Part shown: in pieces, positions 6,613 through 14,241 of the stretch
Layout: every line of letters starts with the position of its first letter
How positions within the stretch are numbered: position 1 is the first letter of the stretch
IMG/VR virus record: IMGVR_UViG_3300024259_000930
Coordinates: 1-21,295 of that record
DNA from: a virus
Direction: 5' to 3' (one strand)
Length of the DNA stretch: 21,295 nt
The notes under the pieces: model-generated
What the model was told of the DNA's origin: nothing
Databases searched by the model: none
The model's input: only the letters and a program-made list of their open reading frames with translations
Translations under genes and position numbers: made by a program

Positions 6613-9394
6613 GGCCAGATCCTCTCATAGACTGGATTAGGTCAATTGCTGCATCGGAGTCAATCACAGCGCGAGGCGATCCTGGGTATGGGAGCATATA
6701 CGGGGGTACGCCCGCCTTCTCCAAATTGCCAAGAAGCTCAATATCGTCTGTACCGCGATCCATGCGAACTGCGACATGGCGAGACTTCATTAGGGTAGCC
6801 AACTCTCGAATCGCTTTACGGGTAGTCCGTTCTTGCTTCGTGAGCCCGAAGTAACGCCCAAACGTCGTACCGTGCCGCTTAGGCCCATCGTCGGTACCAA
6901 CTCCGTGGATGTCGTTTAACAGGGCGTTAGTATTGCGGTGGATCTCGCCTTTGTGCTCAAACTTACCGCCAATATGCACGACTACTGTTTCTGACCCATG
7001 CCGCGACCGAGTGGTCAGAATGTCGCCAGGCTTTAGATCGTGCTTATGCCCGTGCTCGTTTTTCGCGTGGTTACCACCCGTGGTTCGCGTCTTAGGCTTC
7101 TTGACGGCAGGAGTCGGCGGTGCCTTCTTCTTCGCCTTAGCCTTATTCTTACTAGGCGCAGGAGGGGGCTTCTTCGCCTTAGGCTTAGGCTTAGGCGCCG
7201 TGCGCTTGACTCCTAACTTAGACGCGGACTTGGCCTTAGTCGGCTTCTTATCCGCTGGTCGATCGGGGTCGTACGCGCGCCACTGATCGCTCCTGAACAG
7301 AACACCCCTGGCGGTCTTGTTCTCGTCCACACCCCTAGCCCGGCCAGCCAACACCATATCGCGCTCGCCCTTAGAACTTGCCCAATGAATATCCCACGCA
7401 CCGTCGCCACGCTTTCGCGCCATAACCGGCTTTCCGCGATTAACGCCCTTCTTCGGAGTAGTCTCAATCACAGTTCCGTTAGGGTACGAATCCAAATCGG
7501 CAGACGACACAGTAACGTAATCGACAGGGGGCTTACCCCCAGAGTCACTCACCTTTTTCTTAGGTGTAACGACACTAACGCTACTACCTGCGTAGTTACG
7601 AACCACTCTATTTCCATGATCTGTATTGAGTTGGTACGCTACTGTTCCAGATTGCAACTTACTAGTCGTAATTGCAGTCACTTTGCCGTATACGGCTGGA
7701 CCAGAATCGTAAGCACCGTGCATACCCCCAGGTGTGTCGTACGCCACGGCGATCGTATCTCCAATCTCCACGCTACCAGGTGCTTTATTCTGGAAATCGT
7801 GTGTTTCTTCTGTAGGGTGCCCACTCACAGAAGCACGCAAAGCCCCCGCTGCGACTTCTCGATGGTGCATAGACGTGTCGCTATCTTTATAGCGAGATAT
7901 GCTCTGGTGCTGGTCTCTATGGTAGCGATTCGCATGTTGCGCGTGTTCTTTAGACGGGTAGCGGTACTCGTAGCCATTGCCCTTACGCTTACGTTCGCCA
8001 CCGTGCTTTCCACCGGGAATCGGCGACCAGCCGCCAGCCTTCTCTATACGATCGGACAGCATGACCAACCGCCCTCGCTTGTCAACGTATAGCGACTTCT
8101 TGGCCTTATCGCCCTTCTTACCCTTGTCGCCGCCCCAGCCAGCCGGATCTTCCTCGCCCGCCTTATAGCCTTCCTTTCTACGATCTACGGGCTTCCCTCC
8201 ACCCGGCTTATCTTTCTCGCCCTTATCCGGCTTGTCGCCGCCCTTGCCCCTCGCGCCGAACGAATCGCCCACCTTCTCGGCGGCTAGACCAGTAACGAGT
8301 GTAACAAACGCATTGATACGATCGCCCAACCACGACAACGCCTGGGGGCTCGGATCCTTGGCAACCTCCTTGGACTCCTGATCCAGTTGGCGATACATGC
8401 CCTTCTGATGTGGTGAATCCAGGCGATCCTTAATCTGCGCGAGTTGCACTCGAAGATCATGGACCTCCTGCTGCAAACGGTGGACCTCATGCGGCTGGAC
8501 AGGGCTATCATGCCCCTCTGGGCGGCTCGGAGCTACGTCCATGGGATTAGCGCCGTCTTCCTGCTCTGCGCCCGCCTGAGCCTGCTGGGCAGCTTTCTTC
8601 TTGATCCTCGCCTCAAGGCGGTCCAAGTGCTTGTGATCGTGATGATCCTTAAGCTCGCCTGTGACGTTGATCCCCGCGTCCTTGGCTTCCTGCTTAATTC
8701 TCTCGAAACGGTCCGCCTCAGACTCGTCTTCGCCGCCTTTGTTATCCGCCTCTTTACCTCCAGCGTCGCCGCCCTTTGGCTTATCCTTCTTGCCCTTCTT
8801 ATCGTCATCCTTCTTATCGTCGCCGGAGGCGGACTTACCGCCCTTATCGTCAGCGACCTTTTCTTCCTTTTCTTCGGTATTAGGCTTAGGCTTAGGCTTG
8901 TCGTCCGTACCCTTATCGGAACCCTTCCCCTTCTGTTTCCACTTTCCGTCGCTACCCTTGACGTACGTACGACCGCCCCAACTTCGCTCGGAGCCGATAG
9001 GCAGGCTTTTACCCTTGGCAATAAACGATAGACTCTTATTCAACCGCTCGCGCAACCTCACGCCACGCCTAATCAGCTCGGGCACGACTACGCTAGGCAG
9101 GGCGGCCTCTCTAGCTGCCTTAGCGACAAGCACCATGTCGCGAACGTCCTTAACCACGTCCCCAATCAAAGACTCTACGATCCTGGTTTTTTCGGCATCC
9201 AGGCCAAACGCAGACGCCGCGTCCTCGACAGACGAAAACTCACCCGCAACAGGATCCGACGGCGTATGATTCGAGTGCATGGTGCGAATCAAATCCTGCG
9301 CATCGACTACGTCTCGATTAGTAGGTCGCTTCAAACCGGCTATATCTGGATGCTTACCAGTAGCGGCGATCCTTCCATCAGATCTGACACTCAT
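6605..9394 (-). CDS. Giant mosaic virion-associated protein (929 aa), low-complexity Lys-rich linkers
   Basis: The ATG has GAGG upstream and a promoter candidate at 9424-9452. The protein is a chain of distinct segments. A helical N-terminus (1-130) is followed by GGRTYVKGSDGKWKQKGKG (140-158) and a Lys/Asp/Gly-rich linker (155-225). A long helical, coiled-coil-like part (225-345) contains ANPMDVA at 282-288. Next come a helical patch (350-375), a second Gly/Lys/Asp linker (380-435) and a GW module (453-500). Two beta-rich segments follow (540-610 and 625-710), then a histone-H1-like Lys/Pro/Ala stretch (715-770) and a compact C-terminal domain (775-929). No catalytic motif is recognised. The layout fits large multi-domain phage proteins ejected with DNA ('polyvalent' proteins), and the basic stretches could bind DNA. 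Placement between terminase and portal is unusual. Function remains unknown. Confidence 0.75.
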   Translation of the reverse strand: MSVRSDGRIAATGKHPDIAGLKRPTNRDVVDAQDLIRTMHSNHTPSDPVAGEFSSVEDAASAFGLDAEKTRIVESLIGDVVKDVRDMVLVAKAAREAALPSVVVPELIRRGVRLRERLNKSLSFIAKGKSLPIGSERSWGGRTYVKGSDGKWKQKGKGSDKGTDDKPKPKPNTEEKEEKVADDKGGKSASGDDKKDDDKKGKKDKPKGGDAGGKEADNKGGEDESEADRFERIKQEAKDAGINVTGELKDHHDHKHLDRLEARIKKKAAQQAQAGAEQEDGANPMDVAPSRPEGHDSPVQPHEVHRLQQEVHDLRVQLAQIKDRLDSPHQKGMYRQLDQESKEVAKDPSPQALSWLGDRINAFVTLVTGLAAEKVGDSFGARGKGGDKPDKGEKDKPGGGKPVDRRKEGYKAGEEDPAGWGGDKGKKGDKAKKSLYVDKRGRLVMLSDRIEKAGGWSPIPGGKHGGERKRKGNGYEYRYPSKEHAQHANRYHRDQHQSISRYKDSDTSMHHREVAAGALRASVSGHPTEETHDFQNKAPGSVEIGDTIAVAYDTPGGMHGAYDSGPAVYGKVTAITTSKLQSGTVAYQLNTDHGNRVVRNYAGSSVSVVTPKKKVSDSGGKPPVDYVTVSSADLDSYPNGTVIETTPKKGVNRGKPVMARKRGDGAWDIHWASSKGERDMVLAGRARGVDENKTARGVLFRSDQWRAYDPDRPADKKPTKAKSASKLGVKRTAPKPKPKAKKPPPAPSKNKAKAKKKAPPTPAVKKPKTRTTGGNHAKNEHGHKHDLKPGDILTTRSRHGSETVVVHIGGKFEHKGEIHRNTNALLNDIHGVGTDDGPKRHGTTFGRYFGLTKQERTTRKAIRELATLMKSRHVAVRMDRGTDDIELLGNLEKAGVPPYMLPYPGSPRAVIDSDAAIDLIQSMRGSGHE

Positions 9395-9423
9395 CGTGGA
9401 GCCTCGCTTGGTTGATCGCAGGC

Positions 9424-9452
9424 ATTCTATACCTAAAAATGATGAAAGGCAA
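9424..9452 (-). promoter_or_regulatory. Promoter candidate for the 929-residue gene
   Basis: Read on the minus strand, TTGCCT (9452-9447) and TAGAAT (9429-9424) are separated by exactly 17 nt, a plausible sigma-70-type pair about 30 nt before the ATG at 9394. The -35 part lies inside the 3' end of the terminase gene. It is a match by eye to consensus only; no promoter activity is shown. Confidence 0.4.
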
Positions 9453-11175
9453 CTCCCTCTTGAGGTCGCCAGTCGGTGCTAGATGATCCGAAGAAGTCCA
9501 CGTCTTCGCTACCCGGCCCGTCTCCGGTATCGTACGGATCGCCAGCATCGAAATCAGGAGCCACGTCGTCTGGACCGAACGACGGCATAAACGCAGACCC
9601 CATCACCTCGATCGCCTTATCGCAGAACCACATCGACATAACCGTGTCATCGTGCGCCCCGACCCCCTGCAACTTACCCTCGGCCCAACCAAACGCCTGC
9701 ATTTCGCTGGTCCACACCTTGACCCTATCTCGTGTGTCTGGGTGCCATGGAATGCGAATCTTGGAGTTCTCAAACAACATACGAAGCGCTGGCACGCCCT
9801 GGTCCAGTGCATTCTTATTCGCGGTGTAATGCTGTGTCATACCGCGACGTTGCGACGTTACTTGCTTACGGACAGTGCCACTCGTGTAAAACGCCTTAAT
9901 CGGAGCGTCGCTAGACCGAATCACCATATCCGAAATTACTCGCTGGTACTGGTTCGCCTCCACGAACACCATACCCGCTCGATAGATCTTGGACGTAGCC
10001 ACGATTAAGTCCACCTGTGCCTGGTAACCTAGGCCCTTTCTGCGGATGATGTCCACGACGTATCTATCCTTAGACTTAGGATCGATCGCCATCACGAATA
10101 TTACGAAATAGTCCGCCCCCGCAGACGCAGACATGGCGAGGTCAACACCCATCGCCACGTCGAAACCCATGGTATCCACCCAATAATCGCCGTCCATACC
10201 CATGCGATATGGTTGCTTGATCCCAGGGGTGTCGAACAACCACGACGGGAATAGAGACGCCTCATCGCTAATAGGCTGGCACAGATACTCGCGACTCCAC
10301 CGTAGCGCGCTCCCCAGGACCTTTCTCTTAAACGCGAGCCGATCCTCGTCGTACCGCTCAGGCCACAGTGGGGCCCCCACCTCGTCAATAGCGGGATGCT
10401 TTACGATATGGAACGCGCCGCTTTCCTCCAGGTGGTTGTACAGGTCCTGCGCGTGAAACGGCGTACCAACTACGATTAGCTGACCGCCGGGAACGATCAT
10501 AGGCTCAATAGCAGACAGGAAGTAGTCGATCGCCTTAGTTCGCGTGGTCTCAGACCAGATCCAGTCGTCGTTCCCTACGTCGTCGCCCACCGCCCAAAAG
10601 GGATGCCCGCCGCGAACCCTGGTGCCAAACCCGCGAGCACGGATCTCGCTATTGTTCGCAAACTTTAGAGTTCTCGCTGTGTCCTTCTTGAACGGCAGCA
10701 AGTGTGCGAGTTTAGGGTTAGGCCCGCCGTGCTCGCCGCCCCCGATAATCTCGTCGCGAATTTTGGCCAGGTGCTCCTCGGCCTGTGTCGCTGTCGCACT
10801 AAATATATAGCCCTTCTTGCCGGGGGCTCGCCGGTCCGCCATCCACAACGGATAGGCAAAGCACCAGAAATGCGACTTACCGTGATCGCGCGCTGCGAGC
10901 GCTAGAATACGAGGATGCTCGTTGCAAATCTCGCCCCACTCCAAATGGTGCGATCCTAGCAAGAACTTGCCGCCGTACTCCTCAGGACCCTGCAGGATCT
11001 CGGTCGCATAGAACGGCAAGAACGCCTTAAGCATACGATGGTGAACCCGCCTAGCGGCGGGGTCCCTGGATCGTGCCTCTCTTGTCGAGTCGCGGATCGT
11101 GTCTAAGGCAAGAGACGCATTCGCCTTCTTTTTCTTTCTACGACGCGGTGGAGGAGGTGGTCTTTTTGGTGCCAT
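9433..11175 (-). CDS. terL: Terminase large subunit
   Basis: The 580-residue ATPase-nuclease drives DNA packaging into the prohead. ATPase motifs: Walker A-like AARDHGKS (94-101), Walker B-like WAVGDDVG (194-201; the usual hydrophobic residue before the acidic pair is Gly) and motif III VVGTPFH (235-241). RNase H-like nuclease residues: Asp345 in GVDLAMS, Glu406 in VFVEAN and the Asp509/Asp510 pair in GAHDDTV. Length and motif order are normal. The N-terminus (MAPKRPPPPPRRRKKKK) is an unusual proline-basic tail also seen on two other proteins in the window. The C-terminus is acidic and Gly-rich. The ribosome binding site is weak (AGGG). The gene follows the clamp gene by 25 nt, and no small terminase subunit is recognised next to it. 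Confidence 0.93.
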   Translation of the reverse strand: MAPKRPPPPPRRRKKKKANASLALDTIRDSTREARSRDPAARRVHHRMLKAFLPFYATEILQGPEEYGGKFLLGSHHLEWGEICNEHPRILALAARDHGKSHFWCFAYPLWMADRRAPGKKGYIFSATATQAEEHLAKIRDEIIGGGEHGGPNPKLAHLLPFKKDTARTLKFANNSEIRARGFGTRVRGGHPFWAVGDDVGNDDWIWSETTRTKAIDYFLSAIEPMIVPGGQLIVVGTPFHAQDLYNHLEESGAFHIVKHPAIDEVGAPLWPERYDEDRLAFKRKVLGSALRWSREYLCQPISDEASLFPSWLFDTPGIKQPYRMGMDGDYWVDTMGFDVAMGVDLAMSASAGADYFVIFVMAIDPKSKDRYVVDIIRRKGLGYQAQVDLIVATSKIYRAGMVFVEANQYQRVISDMVIRSSDAPIKAFYTSGTVRKQVTSQRRGMTQHYTANKNALDQGVPALRMLFENSKIRIPWHPDTRDRVKVWTSEMQAFGWAEGKLQGVGAHDDTVMSMWFCDKAIEVMGSAFMPSFGPDDVAPDFDAGDPYDTGDGPGSEDVDFFGSSSTDWRPQEGVAFHHF

Positions 11176-11200
11176 ACACAGGCCCTAACATATACGAGCG

Positions 11201-12286
11201 CTACCAGTCAAGAAGTCGCTGAGGCAGGACTAGAACTTCCGTGATAACGTCGCCTCCTCCGCTCCACAGAATGATCGGGTCAAGCTCGCCCGCCACACTC
11301 ATATAGTACTCGTCACCGCTTGACGCCTTGACTGCGTCGGCGCCAGAACACAACAGGGCAGGAAGAAATCCGACATACATATCGCCCTTAATCTTCTTCT
11401 TGCCAGTGTCTACGTCCACAGATCCGCTAAAGTCGCTAGTACCGGCTTCTCCCATTTTGTTCTTACCGTCAATGATCACCTCTGCGTTTTTAAGGGTCAT
11501 TCTGAATGACGAAAGAGTGCCGCCAGCAACGACGCCGGCTTGTTTGGCAACTACGGAAATGTCGTCAATATCAACCTTACAGGATCGCCGCCCCTTGGCC
11601 TCTCTAGCGGCTCCCAACACGCCGCTAACCGTCTGGTCGGGCCACTCGGCCTGGATACCTAGGCCCCAGCGAATCTGCCCCGTATTCTCCTCTCGCACAA
11701 ATATTCGGCGATTCTGTACAGCGATGGACACTTCGCCGCTCAGATCCTTAAGGATCTCAGAAGGAGCCGTAAACGGCGACAACACAGAACCAGACACCCA
11801 CACGACAGACAACGATGACGAAGACGCCGCGGCGATCCAGTCGGGAGTAAACCGGATACCTGACAGAGCATAGTTAGCCTCGCCACGCTCTTTACCCGTG
11901 ATAGCGATTAGACCCACAATCGCCCTAACCTGATCCGCTGTAATCTTACGCCAGAGCAAATCGCCAGGGATTTCCGCCATGGTCGGTTCGTTCTTTTTGG
12001 GAATAGCGGAGATCGTAAACTTGGAACCTCCGCCAGACACGATCAAACGCCTACCCTTGGCCTTCTCGATTTCCGCGTCGCCGATCGCCTTTACCATTTT
12101 GAGCAGAGCGCCACAGTCAACGGCGAGGCCAACTGTAGCGACCTCGCACGGAACCAGGCAACCGACCTCCCCGTCTGTCGCCATCGCCTTTCCGTCCCTA
12201 AGGACGACAACGTGGTAACCGCTATCAGACTTCTTGTCGTTGGTATAGCGAGAAACGATATCGAGCGCATCACGAAGTGCAACCAT
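11201..12286 (-). CDS. dnaN: DNA polymerase III beta-like sliding clamp
   Basis: The 361-residue length is nearly that of bacterial DnaN (about 366), and the order of segments fits the three-domain clamp. ALSGIRFTPDWIAAASSSSL (140-159) resembles the domain II 'l-G-v-l-f...l-v-A-T-D-G' stretch. FRMTLKNAEVIIDGK then GEAGTSDFSG (261-288) resembles domain III. YVGFLPALLCSG (304-315) resembles the 'fn-yl-l-al' helix. The protein ends VLVLPQRL, close to the canonical VMPMRL tail. Clamps encircle DNA and tether polymerases; in T4 the clamp also activates late transcription. The start has an excellent site (ACAGGAGG), and the gene follows its own intergenic region after a terminator. No polymerase or clamp loader is visible here. 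The ATDG signature is degenerate, so the call rests on overall pattern. Confidence 0.72.
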   Translation of the reverse strand: MVALRDALDIVSRYTNDKKSDSGYHVVVLRDGKAMATDGEVGCLVPCEVATVGLAVDCGALLKMVKAIGDAEIEKAKGRRLIVSGGGSKFTISAIPKKNEPTMAEIPGDLLWRKITADQVRAIVGLIAITGKERGEANYALSGIRFTPDWIAAASSSSLSVVWVSGSVLSPFTAPSEILKDLSGEVSIAVQNRRIFVREENTGQIRWGLGIQAEWPDQTVSGVLGAAREAKGRRSCKVDIDDISVVAKQAGVVAGGTLSSFRMTLKNAEVIIDGKNKMGEAGTSDFSGSVDVDTGKKKIKGDMYVGFLPALLCSGADAVKASSGDEYYMSVAGELDPIILWSGGGDVITEVLVLPQRLLDW

Positions 12287-12353
12287 GGAATACCTCCTGT
12301 CACCTGTATATAGCGTATAAACCGGTAGTTACGGTCGTAAGCCCCAAACGAAC

Positions 12354-12386
12354 GAAAACCCCCACGGGGATCGCACCCGCGGGGGC
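12354..12386 (-). terminator. Intrinsic terminator after the 92-residue gene
   Basis: On the minus strand a perfect 10-bp GC-rich stem (CCCCCGCGGG / CCCGTGGGGG, at 12385-12376 and 12368-12359) with a 7-nt loop is followed by TTTT. It begins about 17 nt after the stop at 12403. It separates the upstream operon from the clamp gene, which therefore probably has its own promoter within 12287-12353. A specific promoter there is not convincing by eye. Confidence 0.85.
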
Positions 12387-12402
12387 TCATACGTCGGAAG
12401 GG

Positions 12403-12681
12403 TCACGCGGACAATGTGCCGCCACTCGTAGACATGCATCGCCGCAGTGTATCGCCATGCAAGCCCAGGCGGCTATGCTGCGTAACGAGGGCACTCAGCA
12501 CCGATGCAGCTACGACAGTCTGGCTCTCCTCGATCTCGTTGGACACCTGGTGCGGGGGTACCAGCATAGAGCACGCGTGGTCAATCGCCAGGTCCATGTT
12601 CGGGAACCGGCCCCACACTTGATCGCCAACGTTGACCTGCACCATGGGGATACCGTGCTTGCTAGTCAGGACTCGCACCAT
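12403..12681 (-). CDS. Small hypothetical protein
   Basis: I place the start at the ATG at 12681, one base after the stop of the preceding gene, giving 92 residues. A longer reading (to 12744) would overlap that gene by 62 nt without reason. The product begins MVRVLTSKHGIPMVQVNVGD. It has a small beta-prone N-terminal half and a helical C-terminal half (NEIEESQTVVAASVLSALV). No family is recognised. It is the last gene of its transcription unit: the intrinsic terminator follows directly. Close coupling to the Cys-motif gene suggests co-expression. Confidence 0.6.
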   Translation of the reverse strand: MVRVLTSKHGIPMVQVNVGDQVWGRFPNMDLAIDHACSMLVPPHQVSNEIEESQTVVAASVLSALVTQHSRLGLHGDTLRRCMSTSGGTLSA

Positions 12682-12682
12682 G

Positions 12683-13348
12683 TCAGCTCGCCTCTCGTTG
12701 CTTCTTTCCGTGCTCTCGCGGAATGGTGAACAGGCCCTTACCACCCTTGGCCACGTCGCCAGGGAAGCTATCGATCAAAGTCGCCATCAGGCCCGCCTTC
12801 GCCGTCACCGAAACCTCCCAGTGGGAGAAACGGAACTCTCGGACCTTCCTACCTTGTCGGCGATCCCAGTCCTTCTCCTTGTCCGTGCTCGGCCGGTCGA
12901 TGATCTGACGATCCATCCAGTGGACGCGGTTCTTGAGGGAGGCCAAGAATTCCTGCGAGTACGGCGTGAACACCTGGATCGCTCGGACTTCCTTCTCGCC
13001 GCCATTGCGGAATCGCCAGACGGTGTCCACGTCCTTGAGTTCGATAGTCGTACAGCGGTCCATGAGGATCTCGCTGAGGCGGGGGCACCCTCGGCGCTTC
13101 AGGGACTTGGCGATCTCCAGAACGCGCCCCTTGTCGGTACGGAACACCGAGGCAGCTTCGACGATCAGTTTGTTCACGTTATGGCGACGGCGACCCGTGA
13201 GGCCCGCGATCTCGTCGTTGTAACCGTGCTTCTTTCGGCAGACGGGGCCCATACCCGACTCCAGGGACGGGGCGTCCACGAGGGCACGGCCACAGCAGAC
13301 ACACTGCGTAGCAACGAACTTGGTAGCGGGGGCGTTTTCGTAGCTCAT
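12683..13348 (-). CDS. Zinc-binding-motif protein (DUF6011-like N-terminus)
   Basis: The start at ATG 13348 is chosen because of AGGAGG 8-9 nt upstream; a longer frame to 13501 would swallow the hairpin pair. The product has 221 residues. Residues 11-41 carry FVATQCVCCGRALVDAPSLE, then GMGPVCRKKHG, a pattern of Cys pair, 'x-S-x-x-x-G-x-G-P-x-C' and basic residues that I know from short zinc-binding domains of phage and actinobacterial proteins (DUF6011-type). The remaining 180 residues are mixed helix and strand with many charged residues (VDTVWRFRNGGEKEVRAIQVF; HWMDRQIIDRP) and no known motif. The protein may bind nucleic acid through the zinc site, but this is inference. The two conserved hairpins at 13388-13451 lie in its presumed leader. 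Confidence 0.7.
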   Translation of the reverse strand: MSYENAPATKFVATQCVCCGRALVDAPSLESGMGPVCRKKHGYNDEIAGLTGRRRHNVNKLIVEAASVFRTDKGRVLEIAKSLKRRGCPRLSEILMDRCTTIELKDVDTVWRFRNGGEKEVRAIQVFTPYSQEFLASLKNRVHWMDRQIIDRPSTDKEKDWDRRQGRKVREFRFSHWEVSVTAKAGLMATLIDSFPGDVAKGGKGLFTIPREHGKKQREAS

Positions 13349-13387
13349 ATCTCGTACCTCCTGTACGGTAGTAGCGGAAAAGGGATG

Positions 13388-13451
13388 GCCAGCTTTTATG
13401 CCGCCCTGGCTCCACGGCGACGATCGCACTGCTTTTATGTCGCCCAGTGCG
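13388..13451 (-). repeat. Two RNA-type hairpins with conserved 13-nt loops and covarying stems
   Basis: Hairpin A (13388-13410) has a 5-bp stem (GCCAG/CTGGC on the minus strand). Hairpin B (13425-13451) has a 7-bp stem (CGCACTG/CAGTGCG). Their 13-nt loops read GGCGGCATAAAAG and GGCGACATAAAAG on the minus strand and differ at one base. Of the five loop-proximal pairs, three differ between the copies and every difference is compensated. Conserved loop with variable but paired stem is the signature of an RNA element, not a DNA operator. They lie about 40 and 80 nt upstream of the start at 13348, so they are in its presumed leader. A protein-binding site or translational operator is possible. Confidence 0.65.
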
Positions 13452-13472
13452 CAGGCAACGTTCGTAAACAGA

Positions 13473-13571
13473 CTATCCGCCGTAACCTGCGAGGATGACA
13501 CTCAACGAGTAGAGTGCCCACAGGGACAGCATGATTCCAGTAGCCTTGACGAATTCGATCAGCAGCTTCAT
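13473..13571 (-). CDS. Tiny single-pass membrane peptide (32 aa)
   Basis: A short frame starts at ATG 13571 with GAGG 5 nt before it and ends in TAG. The product, beginning MKLLIEFVKATGIML and continuing through LSLWALYSLSVILAGYGG, is almost wholly one hydrophobic helix. A promoter candidate lies just upstream (13595-13624). The longer frame through to 13766 has no comparable start signal and a non-hydrophobic N-terminus that overlaps the cysteine-rich gene. Small phage membrane peptides often act in lysis timing or superinfection exclusion, but nothing here identifies the role. A chance ORF cannot be excluded. Confidence 0.45.
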   Translation of the reverse strand: MKLLIEFVKATGIMLSLWALYSLSVILAGYGG

Positions 13572-13594
13572 AGCGACCTCAGTAGCAGCGGGGG

Positions 13595-13624
13595 ATCGTA
13601 TCAGACGGTAACCGGGGCTTGCAA
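13595..13624 (-). promoter_or_regulatory. Promoter candidate upstream of the 32-residue membrane peptide
   Basis: On the minus strand TTGCAA (13624-13619) is followed after 18 nt by TACGAT (13600-13595), and an extended -10 TG dinucleotide precedes TACGAT. It lies about 25 nt before the ATG at 13571 in a 109-nt gap. It would drive the peptide gene, the hairpin pair and the zinc-motif operon down to the terminator at 12354. Consensus match by eye only. Confidence 0.4.
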
Positions 13625-13680
13625 CCCAGTATGCCGCATTACCAAGGGCGGCGAATCGCCCCTGTTGCTCTGCGTATCGT

Positions 13681-14241
13681 CTAGAGGATGTGATCGATGT
13701 CGCACACGGGCACGGGGCAACCCCAGCCGCGACATCCCCTACCGGCGCCCGCCGACTGGCAGCCATCGGACGCGTTGTCGATCAGCTCGCCGCACTCGTC
13801 GCAGTGCATGTCGTCGGAGTGCCGGCCCATGATCTCGTCGGCCATGCTGTCGACCCACTCGTCGCCGTAGTCGTCAGCGTCGAACTCGATGTCTTCGGTG
13901 GGCTCATCGTCGAACATGGCGCAAATCACGAAATCTTCTTCGCAGTCGGCGCAGTTGACGAGACGCTCGTGAGTGGGGTAGTAAGACAGCCCACCGCAAC
14001 GCGGGCACACCAGGACCTCGACTTCTTCCTCGTCCGTCACAGGGGCGTCAGTCACTTCGTTACCGCCCGCGTTGTAGATCTTCATACGGGCGGAGTCGCG
14101 CGGGCCATACATGAGAACATCGGCCCGCACTACGCCGCTCACGTCGGACTCGCAGGTATCGACCCATGGCGTGAGCATTGCGCAGAAAACTGAGAACTCG
14201 CGGGTGGATGGGAAAACGACGGTGAGGTGGGACACGGACAT
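13681..14241 (-). CDS. Cysteine-rich zinc-ribbon protein
   Basis: The start at ATG 14241 has a strong AAGGAGG 6-7 nt upstream, giving 186 residues; the longer frame to 14403 lacks such a site. Residues 1-60 form a small domain with no motif I know. A four-cysteine zinc ribbon follows at 79-100 (CPRCGG, then CADCEED). The middle (105-145) is extremely acidic. A second cysteine cluster at 147-180 has CDECGEL, then Cys161, Cys170, Cys175 and Cys180. Two zinc sites with an acidic linker suggest an adaptor or nucleic acid- or protein-binding factor, such as a transcription modulator. No known family is identified. The gene has its own leader with one copy of the 22-nt repeat at 14280-14301. Confidence 0.7.
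   Translation of the reverse strand: MSVSHLTVVFPSTREFSVFCAMLTPWVDTCESDVSGVVRADVLMYGPRDSARMKIYNAGGNEVTDAPVTDEEEVEVLVCPRCGGLSYYPTHERLVNCADCEEDFVICAMFDDEPTEDIEFDADDYGDEWVDSMADEIMGRHSDDMHCDECGELIDNASDGCQSAGAGRGCRGWGCPVPVCDIDHIL

Noticed and set aside
7385-8092. Plus-strand ORF of 235 codons
   Set aside because: Lies wholly antisense to the 929-residue gene; no ribosome binding site and an implausible Arg/His/Thr-rich product.
12632-13498. Plus-strand ORF of 288 codons
   Set aside because: Antisense to the zinc-motif gene, which has a strong start signal and a recognisable Cys pattern; the plus frame is open because of codon bias.
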